Below, piece by piece: positions 34,578-42,061 of a DNA stretch of 64,000 nucleotides. The stretch comes from Pseudoalteromonas sp. A25 (GTDB taxonomy: Bacteria; Pseudomonadota; Gammaproteobacteria; Enterobacterales; Alteromonadaceae). How positions within the stretch are numbered: position 1 is the stretch's first letter; each line of letters starts with the position of its first letter. The notes beneath the pieces are model-generated. The model was not told the origin of the DNA. It was given only the letters and a program-made list of their open reading frames with translations, and did no database searches. The stretch lies in the NCBI RefSeq assembly GCF_009176705.1, contig NZ_AP021847.1:124001-188000 (forward strand). The letters run 5' to 3'. The translations under genes and the position numbers were made by a program.

Positions 34578-35426
34578 ATGCAGGCGTTAATAAACAGCAT
34601 TAATTCGATAACATCAAAAGATGTAGACTTACCCTTTTCGGTCTATTGCGCTTTTCATGAGCAAAGATTACTCGATGTGCCGATTACCAAGCCTACACTC
34701 ATTATTGTTATGAACGGTAGTAAACTTCTTGGTAAACAAGGCAATATTAGGTGTAATGCGGGTGAGTTTGTATTTTTATCGGATAGTCCTAAGCTTGATA
34801 TGCGTAATATCCCCAACGATGATATTTATCAAGCCTTACTGATTGAGTTCGATGCCAACGACTTTAGTATTTTTGAACGGTTACAGATTGAAACAGAACA
34901 ACAAAATATAATCCCTAAGCATTACAGCGCTTCGGTGTCTGAAGAGTTACTCGCTTGCATTACTCAGTTTGTTGACAGTGTACCTTGGGCCAATGGCGAT
35001 ATTATTAAGCACAGAAAACAAGAAATTTTGCTATTACTGCACGCTTTGGGTTTTGAACACATCCCCTTGATGGCTCACAATGTTAGCCTAAGTAATCAGA
35101 TATTTGGAATGTTAAAAAACAATGATTTTCAAGCGCTAAGGTTAGATCAGCTATGTGGTTTACTAGCAATAAGTGAATCAACACTTAGGCGAAAACTACA
35201 GGCTGAAGATATGACGTTACAACAAATAAAAGATAAGGCTAGACTAGGTCATGGGCTGCATTTGTTGCAAACCACAAGCAAGCCGATCGGTGATGTAGCA
35301 AGTTTGTCTGGCTATACCTCGCAATCTCGATTCACACAAAAGTTTAAAAATCATTTTGGGATGACGCCGTCTGAACTTAGAAGCACGAAATTGAAGGATA
35401 TGGGCGAAAACTTGACTGCTTTTTAA
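34578..35426 (+). CDS. AraC-family transcriptional regulator
   Basis: Regulator with an N-terminal cupin-like sensing region (TLIIVMNGSKLLGKQGN, GEFVFLSDSP) and a C-terminal double helix-turn-helix (about 185-280). The first helix pair is LRLDQLCGLLAISESTLRRKL and the second GDVASLSGYTSQSRFTQKFKNHFGMTPSELR. I start at ATG 34578 (282 residues) because GAGGAG lies 4 bp upstream; an in-frame TTG at 34566 is less likely. The PEBP-family gene 61 bp downstream is a plausible target, but no operator is evident. Confidence 0.88.
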   Translation: MQALINSINSITSKDVDLPFSVYCAFHEQRLLDVPITKPTLIIVMNGSKLLGKQGNIRCNAGEFVFLSDSPKLDMRNIPNDDIYQALLIEFDANDFSIFERLQIETEQQNIIPKHYSASVSEELLACITQFVDSVPWANGDIIKHRKQEILLLLHALGFEHIPLMAHNVSLSNQIFGMLKNNDFQALRLDQLCGLLAISESTLRRKLQAEDMTLQQIKDKARLGHGLHLLQTTSKPIGDVASLSGYTSQSRFTQKFKNHFGMTPSELRSTKLKDMGENLTAF

Positions 35427-35487
35427 TAACACTCAAAGTGCTGAGAGTGGCAACATAGCAAAATGAATTCACAAAGAAGATTAACAC

Positions 35488-36039
35488 ATGAAAATAATAG
35501 CAAATCACCTTTTAGCAATCTCTATGATTGCCCCCTTTACTAGCTTAGCGCTAACATTAACAAGCCAAGATATCGCACCAGGCGAATTCATGAGCAAGAA
35601 ACATGAGTTCAAAGGGTTTGGTTGTAATGGCGATAACTTGTCTCCACATTTAGCTTGGCAAGACGTACCCAAAGGTACAAAGAGTTTCGCAATTACTGCC
35701 TATGACCCAGACGCACCCACTGGTAGTGGTTGGTGGCACTGGCAAGTTGTCGATATTCCTGTATCAATCAACGAGCTAAAAACCGGCTTAGGAATTAATG
35801 CACAAAGTAAACTGCCAGATGGTGCTAAACAAATCAGCAATGATTATGGCGTTGAAAGCTTTGGTGGTGCTTGTCCACCTAAAGGCCATGGTGTGCACCG
35901 ATATCAATTCACCATTCACGCTCTTTCAGTAGAAAAACTGTCTTTGCCAAAATCGCCATCATCAGCATTAGTTGGTTACATGATCAATGCAAACAGCTTA
36001 AGATCGGCCACTGTAGAAGCACTTTATCAAAGAGACTAA
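35488..36039 (+). CDS. YbhB/YbcL-type PEBP-family protein, exported
   Basis: Phosphatidylethanolamine-binding-protein fold (Raf-kinase-inhibitor-like); bacterial members have unclear function. Signal peptide about residues 1-22 (ending SLA). Conserved blocks are GCNGDNLSPHLAW, TAYDPDAPTGSGWWHWQVVDIP (ligand pocket Asp/Pro/His), FGGACPPKGHGVHRYQFTIHAL and a final ANSLRSATVEALYQR. The 183 residues match YbcL-type precursors. Co-transcription with the AraC gene is possible. Confidence 0.92.
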   Translation: MKIIANHLLAISMIAPFTSLALTLTSQDIAPGEFMSKKHEFKGFGCNGDNLSPHLAWQDVPKGTKSFAITAYDPDAPTGSGWWHWQVVDIPVSINELKTGLGINAQSKLPDGAKQISNDYGVESFGGACPPKGHGVHRYQFTIHALSVEKLSLPKSPSSALVGYMINANSLRSATVEALYQRD

Positions 36040-36485
36040 CAGTTATCTTCCACACAATCTAATGTGGTAGATTGCCTAAAAAACTGATACTGAATTGGAA
36101 GTCACACCAAATATACTGAGGCTATGCGAACGCTAAGCATAGCCTTAGATACTCATTTTTCTTATTACAAAGTAAAGTGAACCGTCATAGTATGGTGATC
36201 ACCTTCTTTTACTTTTACAAGTACTTTTGCACCATCAGGAATGACAACGTCAGCCGTCATTTTGTTATCGCCCACGGTTGAGAAATAACAAGACCGCCAT
36301 TTTTAAATTAATAAGGCAACGAATAAATTGCACCCGTTACTTTGATATTTCTACTTAAAAAGCACCTCTTCAATCTACTTTTTGCTTTTATCCGAGATAT
36401 TTGGCGTTAATTACAAAATGCTAGGCACAACTCTACCTACTTTGACAGCATGATTGTGGTTACGAATTTAGGGTTGTCACGTGGT
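36040..36485. other. region between PEBP gene and transposase, with a gene remnant
   Basis: No intact gene. The minus strand at 36165-36360 holds the remnant annotated separately. The remainder is AT-rich and marks the left edge of the accessory island. Confidence 0.5.
36165..36358 (-). pseudogene. decayed gene fragment
   Basis: The minus strand ends in a coding-like peptide, GDNKMTADVVIPDGAKVLV followed by KVKEGDHHTMTVHFTL and a stop. Upstream, another frame gives RNIKVTGAIYSLPY before a stop. The frame changes between them, so this looks like the C-terminal end of a beta-rich protein broken by frameshifts. I do not recognise the parent family. Confidence 0.35.
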
Positions 36486-37460
36486 TTAGCCGAAAAGCTG
36501 CTCGCAATGACTAATGCCAGTTCGCCGTTTTATTTCTAAATGCGTGTAATAACCATCCAGTTTATTAGGTCGCCCTACTGCGCCTTTGAACACTTTGGTA
36601 AATTGCGTGGTGAGCTTTAGCCAGTTTTCAGGTGCGATGTTTAGTCTCTCTAAAATAGGGAGGGTACGCTGCTCTATGTATCCGCGTTTATCTTCTCGCA
36701 TGCAGCGACCTGTGAGTTCCACTAACTCTAAGTATGACTTTAACTCAAACGGGAGCCCTTTGGGCATGTGTTTTCTGGGGCTGCCTGCAAAGCGGGCGAG
36801 TTGTTTGGGTTGTTTTGCATCTTTGGCGGCTTTAATTCGCTTGTGTACGCTGGTGTGCTCAGACTCTTCTGGGGTTTTAGCCATCTTTGCTCTGATAGGG
36901 TTTAGGTCAACATATGCCATACATGCTGCCACTGCAGCTTCATCTAACAGCGCTTGGGATTTAAACCGCCCTTCCCAAAATCGGCCTGTGCAGTTATCTT
37001 CTTTATTGGCTTTTCTGGCTATATCTTCATTAAGTACTCGCATAAACCAACTGATATCCGCCAGTCGTTCACGATAATCGGCAATGGTACGATTTAAAAA
37101 GAATTGCTGTGCCTTATCTAGCTTGTCGCCTTGTAGATATTTTTGCGTAAGCAGCGTACCTTTAAATAATTTGTGCCAACGAATAAGTATGGCTTTATCA
37201 CTCAACCGTTTTGCTTTTTTATCATCTACATACAGCACAATATGCGTATGGTTACTCATCACCGCATAGGCACACACATCAATGCAAAATACTTTGGCAA
37301 GCGCTAGCAGTTTGTCTTCTACCCATTGTCTGCGGTGCTCATAGCTTTTACCCGTTATCGTGTCATCACCACACAAAAATGCACGGCGAACACACCGTGA
37401 TATACAGTGATAATATTTGGTATCAACAAGACTTACCTGTCTTTTACGTGCCGTCGCCAT
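36486..37460 (-). CDS. REP-associated tyrosine transposase-like protein (Y1/HUH)
   Basis: Single-strand DNA transposase of the IS200/RAYT superfamily. The HUH metal motif is in VMSNHTHIVLYV (H71, H73), and CTGRFWEGRFKSQALLDEA with MAYVDLNPIRAKMA is the family's C-terminal block, the Tyr of YVDLNP being the likely nucleophile. The 324 residues appear intact. Proteins of this kind mobilise short palindromic repeats rather than themselves. Downstream of its start lies a copy of its own 5' end (37553-37772), and the flanking DNA holds repeats containing GTGG. Confidence 0.85.
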   Translation of the reverse strand: MATARKRQVSLVDTKYYHCISRCVRRAFLCGDDTITGKSYEHRRQWVEDKLLALAKVFCIDVCAYAVMSNHTHIVLYVDDKKAKRLSDKAILIRWHKLFKGTLLTQKYLQGDKLDKAQQFFLNRTIADYRERLADISWFMRVLNEDIARKANKEDNCTGRFWEGRFKSQALLDEAAVAACMAYVDLNPIRAKMAKTPEESEHTSVHKRIKAAKDAKQPKQLARFAGSPRKHMPKGLPFELKSYLELVELTGRCMREDKRGYIEQRTLPILERLNIAPENWLKLTTQFTKVFKGAVGRPNKLDGYYTHLEIKRRTGISHCEQLFG

Positions 37461-37495
37461 CGAAGCTGCCTACCTTTTAATCAGATAAATAAAAG
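37276..37495. repeat. first copy of a 220-bp direct duplication
   Basis: This segment, covering the transposase gene's first ~62 codons and its upstream edge, is repeated at 37553-37772. The offset is a constant 277 bp with no indels and about six to seven mismatches. Confidence 0.85.
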
Positions 37496-37737
37496 ATAGG
37501 CGATGAATGAAAAACAAACAAATAAAAGTAGGTGTCTTGTTTAGTCCTACATACATCAATACAAAACACTTTGGCAAGCGCTAGCAGTTTGTCTTCTACC
37601 CATTGTCTGCGATGCTCATAGCTTTTGCCCGTTATCGTGTCATCACCACACAAAAATGCACGGCGAACACACCGTGATATGCAGTGATAATATTTGGTAT
37701 CAACAAGACTTACCTGCCTTTTACGTGCCGTCGCCAT
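37477..37737 (-). pseudogene. truncated duplicate of the transposase N-terminus
   Basis: An 86-residue open frame repeats residues 1-63 of the neighbouring transposase (MATARKRQVSLVDTKYYHC to VFCIDVC) exactly, then diverges into unrelated, hydrophobic and probably meaningless sequence after CIDVC. The HUH histidines and the catalytic Tyr are missing. It is a by-product of the 220-bp duplication. Confidence 0.8.
37504..37543. repeat. 40-bp dispersed repeat, copy 1
   Basis: The unit begins TGAATGAAAAA, continues with CAAATAAAAGT and ends GGTGTCTTGTTTA. This copy differs from the others at a few positions (AGTAGG instead of AGTGGG). Confidence 0.75.
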
Positions 37738-37772
37738 CGAAGCTGCCTACCTTTTAATCAGATAAATAAAAG
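37553..37772. repeat. second copy of the 220-bp duplication
   Basis: Collinear with 37276-37495. It is bordered on the left by a full 40-bp repeat (37504-37543) and on the right by a partial one (37763-37787). Confidence 0.85.
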
Positions 37773-37787
37773 TGGGTGTCTTATTTA
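37763..37787. repeat. 40-bp repeat, partial copy 2
   Basis: The 3' 25 bp of the unit, TAAATAAAAGTGGGTGTCTT then ATTTA, fused to the end of the duplicated transposase segment. Confidence 0.65.
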
Positions 37788-37798
37788 ATTCTTGGCAA

Positions 37799-37838
37799 TG
37801 AATAAAAAATATACAAATAAAAGTGGGTGTCTTGTTTA
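37799..37838. repeat. 40-bp repeat, copy 3
   Basis: A full-length unit containing AAATAAAAGTGGGTGTCTTG. The structured segment starts right after it. Confidence 0.75.
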
Positions 37839-38226
37839 TTTTCTGATTTAATTTATCTAGGTAAGCTCGACGTGGACAAGGGCAAACTAGCCCGGGTGGG
37901 TGTAGTGAGCACCTAACAACCTTTTACCACTGCTTATTTTTAATTGATGAACAAAGGCCAGAACCTGCCTGCATCAATCCCGTATAGGGCACGGCTATAA
38001 AGGCCGAGTGGGTGATTAACTTTTTTGGGAATGCAGGCTCGAAGCTCATTAGGGGCGCTGATAGACACAGTTAAGCCCGGATATATGTCAGAGCAGCTTT
38101 TTATTGCACAACTGGTTGATTCAAAGATTAAAATTCAAGCAGGATAGATTAGGTAAAACGACACGAGGCGACTAAAGTCACCCCGATTGGTCAGTATTGT
38201 TTGACAACGGCTGAGCGTCCATATAT
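37839..38226 (+). ncRNA. structured non-coding segment, possible IS110-type bridge-RNA relic
   Basis: No open frame of interest, but dense, GC-richer stem-loops: GGGC/GCCC (37880-37893), GGTG/CACC (37899-37913), a long arm GCCTGCAT/ATGCAGGC (37967-37974 with 38031-38038) extended by TCCC/GGGA and containing CGGC/GCCG (37992-38006), and GACT/AGTC near 38170. The long arm with an inner CCGTATAGGGC recalls the target-binding loop of IS621-type bridge RNAs (CCGTATCGGGC there). The segment lies between two copies of GTCTTGTTTA (37829-37838, 38227-38236). No IS110 transposase is nearby, so it would be a relic. The strand is a guess. Confidence 0.3.
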
Positions 38227-38240
38227 GTCTTGTTTATTTA

Positions 38241-38280
38241 TGAATGAAAAATATACAAATAAAAATGGGTGTCTTGTTTA
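38241..38280. repeat. 40-bp repeat, copy 4
   Basis: A full-length unit (TGAATGAAAAATATACAAAT, then the rest ending GTCTTGTTTA), preceded at 38227-38236 by the last 10 bp of another unit. Confidence 0.75.
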
Positions 38281-38424
38281 GTCCCCTCAAGGTTTCAAGT
38301 TTGAGTGCCTGTCCACGTTAATTAACCTTAAATCGATTTATGATCGAATTCGAAGACCGATTAAAAGATGTTATTTAAAACTGGCAGTTACACAAAATGT
38401 GTTACAGGGTCCGTTAATTCACTT

Positions 38425-38955
38425 TTAGCGATCATCTTTAATTCTCGGCATCTCTTCACACATACCAGCTAATGAAAAGGTTACAGGGTTTGAGACGCTA
38501 GTGATATAACCTTTTATACTATCGTCTAAAACAACTTCACCAAGTACAATAATTAGTACTGCAATATACTTTTCACTGCCATCTACCCTAAACCCAGATT
38601 TTAAATTGAGGGGGTAAGACAGCTTTTCAAATGCTCCTAAAGTTATTTCTTTGCTCTCATCACCACCTTTTATAGGTGATAGACTAATTTCCTTCATTTT
38701 TAAAGGAGAGGGCTTTTCCATTAACTCATCAAATTTGCTTTTCTCAAAAACCTGAATACTCCCCCATCCAAAACTATTTTTCACACCAAGTAAACCATAT
38801 GGAATATCTACTTTTTTTTGCGATTTGTTTATTATTGTTGCGAAAACCTTTCCCTGCTTGCATTCGAGTTTAGTTAACAAAGTTACTTCTTTTATCTCTT
38901 GCTTCGCTACTGTTGAAGTTGAAATAAAAATAAAAATAAAAATAGCTTTATGCAT
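38425..38955 (-). CDS. probable exported immunity protein of the Rhs toxin
   Basis: I do not recognise the family. The 176 residues start with a clear signal peptide (MHKAIFIFIFISTSTVA, then KQE), so it works in the periplasm or beyond. The mature part looks beta-rich, with two Cys (ECKQ and GMCEE) that could form a disulfide. It starts 3 bp after the Rhs tip stop, and AGGA at the end of that gene serves as its ribosome site, so the two are coupled. Position immediately after an Rhs C-terminal tip is the usual place of immunity genes. Confidence 0.6.
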   Translation of the reverse strand: MHKAIFIFIFISTSTVAKQEIKEVTLLTKLECKQGKVFATIINKSQKKVDIPYGLLGVKNSFGWGSIQVFEKSKFDELMEKPSPLKMKEISLSPIKGGDESKEITLGAFEKLSYPLNLKSGFRVDGSEKYIAVLIIVLGEVVLDDSIKGYITSVSNPVTFSLAGMCEEMPRIKDDR

Positions 38956-38958
38956 AGC

Positions 38959-39936
38959 TCATTTCCTGTGGTCAAATTTTAAGGCTGTACGCTCAAATTG
39001 AAATGCATTTGTTAATAATTGTTTTCGCGCATCAAGTCGAGCAAGCGCTGATGCAGCTGTTCTTCCTATCAAAGCCAGATGAATCAAATCTCCTTTCTCA
39101 CGGCCAAAAGTAGTGTTTTTTCCCTTTTCGTGTTTGAAGCCTATGCCATGAGATATTTCATGTGTAATAGTTGAGCTAACATATTTATGCTGAGAAATCT
39201 TATAAAACATTCTAGAAAGCCCAATACGTTGGGTGTATTCACCATAATTGCCCGAAGCAGGATAGTAGTAAAAATCTTTCCTTTCTAGTTTCTCTAGTAT
39301 AGATAAAGCTTGTCTATAATTTTGAAGAAGGTATTCCGCTGCTTCACTGAAGTCATCTATACCGACGTGATATCCATAGTCAGACGCTATACCTTTGTAT
39401 TCTTCTGAACTTGGGTCAGAAAGTGCTGCTATCACTCCAAGTATCATCCACTTGTTGTTTTCTATTTCACGCTTGGTCTTCATCCACTGCTCATCAGTGA
39501 GGTTTTCTCTTACTTTAGGATCGCTGACTCCACCCACCCCACTCTTATAGGAGTTGTTCACTTGAGTAATCAGCCCCTGTGAACCAATATCCACAATCTC
39601 AACACTTTCAACTTTCCCTCCAGCTCCCAGATTCACTGTTCTGCTAGAACCATTAGATGTCGTTCCTTTAACAGAGTCAATTTGGATAAGCTCTCCACTG
39701 CCATCACCTGCACTAACATAGTAGTTACCGTCAGTATCCTGTTGCACTTCTGCATCGGCTGCAACCTCTACGGTTTCCTTCTTCTCCGCCTCATACCCAC
39801 TCGGATCCACCCCAGCCAACGGATTATTCATGATATACGAATACGGATTTATCGACTGACTATTCCCCGGACTCTGTATCACAGGATCAACACTCATAAA
39901 CCGACCAAGGTTATAATCGTACACCCGACCGTTCAT
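38959..39936 (-). CDS. orphan Rhs C-terminal tip with metzincin-like metallopeptidase motif
   Basis: Residues 1-48 are the end of the Rhs core (MNGRVYDYNLGRF, SYIMNNPLAGVDPSGY). After this comes a variable toxin region. An exact HExxHxxGxxH zinc motif, HEISHGIGFKH, lies at residues 259-269; no downstream Met-turn is visible. In-frame codons upstream of the ATG read Val-His, as in full-length Rhs proteins, and then hit a stop. The large Rhs repeat shell is missing. It is therefore a 5'-truncated or displaced tip cassette, expression of which is uncertain. Followed by a probable immunity gene. Confidence 0.8.
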   Translation of the reverse strand: MNGRVYDYNLGRFMSVDPVIQSPGNSQSINPYSYIMNNPLAGVDPSGYEAEKKETVEVAADAEVQQDTDGNYYVSAGDGSGELIQIDSVKGTTSNGSSRTVNLGAGGKVESVEIVDIGSQGLITQVNNSYKSGVGGVSDPKVRENLTDEQWMKTKREIENNKWMILGVIAALSDPSSEEYKGIASDYGYHVGIDDFSEAAEYLLQNYRQALSILEKLERKDFYYYPASGNYGEYTQRIGLSRMFYKISQHKYVSSTITHEISHGIGFKHEKGKNTTFGREKGDLIHLALIGRTAASALARLDARKQLLTNAFQFERTALKFDHRK

Positions 39937-39954
39937 ATGAACTGATTACACTAT

Positions 39955-40413
39955 CTAGAAATGAGCAAACGCTGCATTACACAAACTAATACAATCACTT
40001 GGTGCGACAGCAACTTCCAAACCCCGTTTGCCAGCACTTACGTAAATTCTCTCAAACTGCTGCGCGTCACTGTGTAATAAGGTGTTTAAACGCTTTTTTT
40101 GTGCAAAAGGACTAATCCCTCCAATTAAATAGCCTGTGGTATTTTGTGCTTTTTTAGCATCAGCGAGTATGGCCTTTTTGCCTTTGCAAACCTTGGCAAA
40201 CGCTTTTAAATCAACCTGGCGTGTTGCAGGTAAAATGGCAACGTTCAACTCACCATCTACATCAACAAGCAAAGTTTTGAACACTTGCGCAGCGTTTAAA
40301 TTGAGTTTCTCTGCGGCTTCAGCAGCAAAGCTCGGTGAATTTGCATCGTGTTCAAACTTGAGTATTTCAAAAATAATTTTGTTCTTTTCGAGCAGTTTTA
40401 TCGCCGGTGTCAT
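39955..40413 (-). CDS. ybaK: Cys-tRNA(Pro)/Cys-tRNA(Cys) deacylase
   Basis: Trans-editing enzyme that hydrolyses mischarged Cys-tRNAPro. Visible family features are TPAIKLLEKNKIIFEILKFEHD at the N-terminus, VFKTLLVDVDGEL with the conserved Lys, PATRQVDLKAFAK, and GGISPFAQKKRLNTLLH. The product from ATG 40413 is 152 residues, with AAGGAAG just upstream; the longer frame from 40440 adds nine residues unlike the family. Its stop lies 18 bp from the orphan Rhs start, so the island joins the core genome here. Confidence 0.9.
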   Translation of the reverse strand: MTPAIKLLEKNKIIFEILKFEHDANSPSFAAEAAEKLNLNAAQVFKTLLVDVDGELNVAILPATRQVDLKAFAKVCKGKKAILADAKKAQNTTGYLIGGISPFAQKKRLNTLLHSDAQQFERIYVSAGKRGLEVAVAPSDCISLCNAAFAHF

Positions 40414-40506
40414 ACTTACTTCCTTTTTGATTATTTTCAAAATACCGTAAGTTCGACAAACGTCAATACTCTACTAAAGTCTTATATATCACTAAGAAAT
40501 GAACTG

Positions 40507-40737
40507 ATGTGTAATATGTACAAAAACGCACTATTTTTCATATTCGTGGTGATTGTGGTAATCGCATTTTTAAATTTTATGCAAAGCGAGTACGAGGTAT
40601 GGACCAACAACCTTGCTTGTGATGCAAAGTGCGAACTACTCGGCTGTAAAACAGGGCAGTTAATATTGGGCCAAAACAACCAAACAATTGCCTGTAAATG
40701 TGAAAGCAAACATGATTATTTAGTGCTGTTAAATTAA
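40507..40737 (+). CDS. small single-pass membrane protein with Cys-rich tail
   Basis: A 76-residue protein with one N-terminal hydrophobic helix (about residues 8-26) and then a short tail with five Cys (LACDAKCELLGCKTG and IACKCESK). Unknown family. The frame extends upstream to 40348 but that part overlaps the ybaK gene on the other strand and has no family look. No strong ribosome site supports a start; ATG 40516 is also possible. A terminator follows 14 bp after the stop, which supports a real transcript. Confidence 0.5.
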   Translation: MCNMYKNALFFIFVVIVVIAFLNFMQSEYEVWTNNLACDAKCELLGCKTGQLILGQNNQTIACKCESKHDYLVLLN

Positions 40738-40750
40738 ATAACAGCAAACA

Positions 40751-40777
40751 AAAACGGCGCTCGTTGCGCCGTTTTTT
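40751..40777. terminator. bidirectional intrinsic terminator
   Basis: AAAACGGCGC (40751-40760) pairs with GCGCCGTTTT (40766-40775) around a TCGTT loop. The T-run continues on the plus strand, and the A-run gives a U-tract for dnaJ on the minus strand. Confidence 0.9.
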
Positions 40778-40798
40778 ACATAACTTTTTAAAATTTTC

Positions 40799-41932
40799 TT
40801 ACTTGGTTAAGTCATCAAAGAACTTTTTCACACCATCAAAAAAGCCTTGCGCTTTAGGGCGATTTTTACTGTTATCTCCCCCCATGCTTTCTTCAAACTC
40901 TTTTAACAGCTCTTTTTGACGTTCGTTCAAATTCACTGGTGTTTCAAGTACCACTTTACAAATTAAGTCGCCAACTGCACCGCTGCGTACTGACTTAACG
41001 CCTTTACCACGCATGCGGAACATTTTACCTGTTTGGCTCTCTGCAGGGATCTTAAGATTTGCACGGCCATCAAGCGTTGGCACTTCAATTTCACCGCCCA
41101 GCGCTGCGGTGCTAAAGCTAATTGGCACTTCGCAATATAGGTTATTGCCATCGCGTGTGAAGATTGGGTGTTCACGTACTGCTACCTGAACGTATAAGTC
41201 GCCCGCTGGGGCACCGTGCATACCTGCTTCACCTTCACCAGAAAGACGAATACGGTCACCTGTATCAACACCCGCTGGAATTTTAACAGACAGTGTTTTG
41301 GTTTTTTCTACTCGGCCTTGACCATGGCACTTGTTACAAGGGTCTGAAATAATCGAACCAGTACCCTGACACGTAGGACATGTTTGCTGCACAGCAAAAA
41401 AGCCCTGGCGCATTTGTACTTGGCCCGCACCATGACAGGTTGTACAGGTTTTTGGCTTAGAGCCCGCTTTTGCGCCACTGCCATCACAAGGGCTACAACT
41501 TACCCAAGTTGGTACTTTAATTTCAACATCTTTACCACGAACCGCTTCTTCGAGCGTAAGGTCCATGTTGTAACGTAAATCTGCACCGCGTTGCTGGCGA
41601 GATTGACGACGGCCACCGCCACCAAAAATATCACCGAATACGTCACCAAAAATATCGCCAAAGTCACCTTGACCGCCGCCGAAACCACCGTGGCCACCAC
41701 CATTTTGATCAAAGGCTGCATGGCCGTATTGGTCATACATCTGACGCTTTTGGCTATCAGTTAGTACTTCGTAAGCTTCTTTTACTTCTTTGAACTTTGT
41801 TTCTAGCTCAGGATTACCCGCCGTACGGTCTGGGTGATACTTCATCGCCAAGCGTTTATACGCTTTTTTTATGTCACGTTCGCTGGCATCTTTGCTAACG
41901 CCTAGTACTTCGTAATAATCACGTTTTGACAT
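40799..41932 (-). CDS. dnaJ: chaperone protein DnaJ
   Basis: Hsp40 co-chaperone that stimulates DnaK ATPase and delivers substrates. Order: J domain with KYHPDRT (HPD), Gly/Phe-rich linker, zinc-binding cysteine repeats of CxxCxGxG type ([32 protein letters not shown]), and a C-terminal substrate-binding domain. The 377 residues match E. coli (376). I start at [11 protein letters not shown]; an in-frame GTG at 41941 has a better-placed AGGT and cannot be fully excluded. It lies downstream of dnaK. Confidence 0.96.
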   Translation of the reverse strand: MSKRDYYEVLGVSKDASERDIKKAYKRLAMKYHPDRTAGNPELETKFKEVKEAYEVLTDSQKRQMYDQYGHAAFDQNGGGHGGFGGGQGDFGDIFGDVFGDIFGGGGRRQSRQQRGADLRYNMDLTLEEAVRGKDVEIKVPTWVSCSPCDGSGAKAGSKPKTCTTCHGAGQVQMRQGFFAVQQTCPTCQGTGSIISDPCNKCHGQGRVEKTKTLSVKIPAGVDTGDRIRLSGEGEAGMHGAPAGDLYVQVAVREHPIFTRDGNNLYCEVPISFSTAALGGEIEVPTLDGRANLKIPAESQTGKMFRMRGKGVKSVRSGAVGDLICKVVLETPVNLNERQKELLKEFEESMGGDNSKNRPKAQGFFDGVKKFFDDLTK

Positions 41933-42013
41933 AGTTATCACATTACCTAGTTAAATGATGGGCTTAACCCCATCAATAGGCTAACCGAAAGTCAGCCAAA
42001 ATTTACATACACT

Positions 42014-42049
42014 AAGGGCGCGTCAAGCGATAACCGCCAGCGCGCCCTT
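42014..42049 (-). terminator. hairpin between dnaK and dnaJ
   Basis: AAGGGCGCG (42014-42022) pairs with CGCGCCCTT (42041-42049). There is no long U-tract, so it may partly attenuate dnaJ or protect the dnaK transcript rather than end it. Confidence 0.55.
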
Positions 42050-42061
42050 GCAAGTCAACAA

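Larger units (their letters stand above)
37738..38424. other. non-coding part of the accessory island
   Basis: The 687 bp without a gene contain the end of the duplication, repeat copies 2-4 and the structured segment. From 38281 to 38424, no structure or gene is evident before the immunity gene's stop. Confidence 0.6.

Noticed and set aside
37839..38280. CRISPR array
   Set aside because: The 40-bp repeats are unevenly spaced with long non-uniform intervals, and no cas genes are present.
40348..40506. Upstream extension of the small membrane protein
   Set aside because: It runs antisense to ybaK and lacks protein-like composition.
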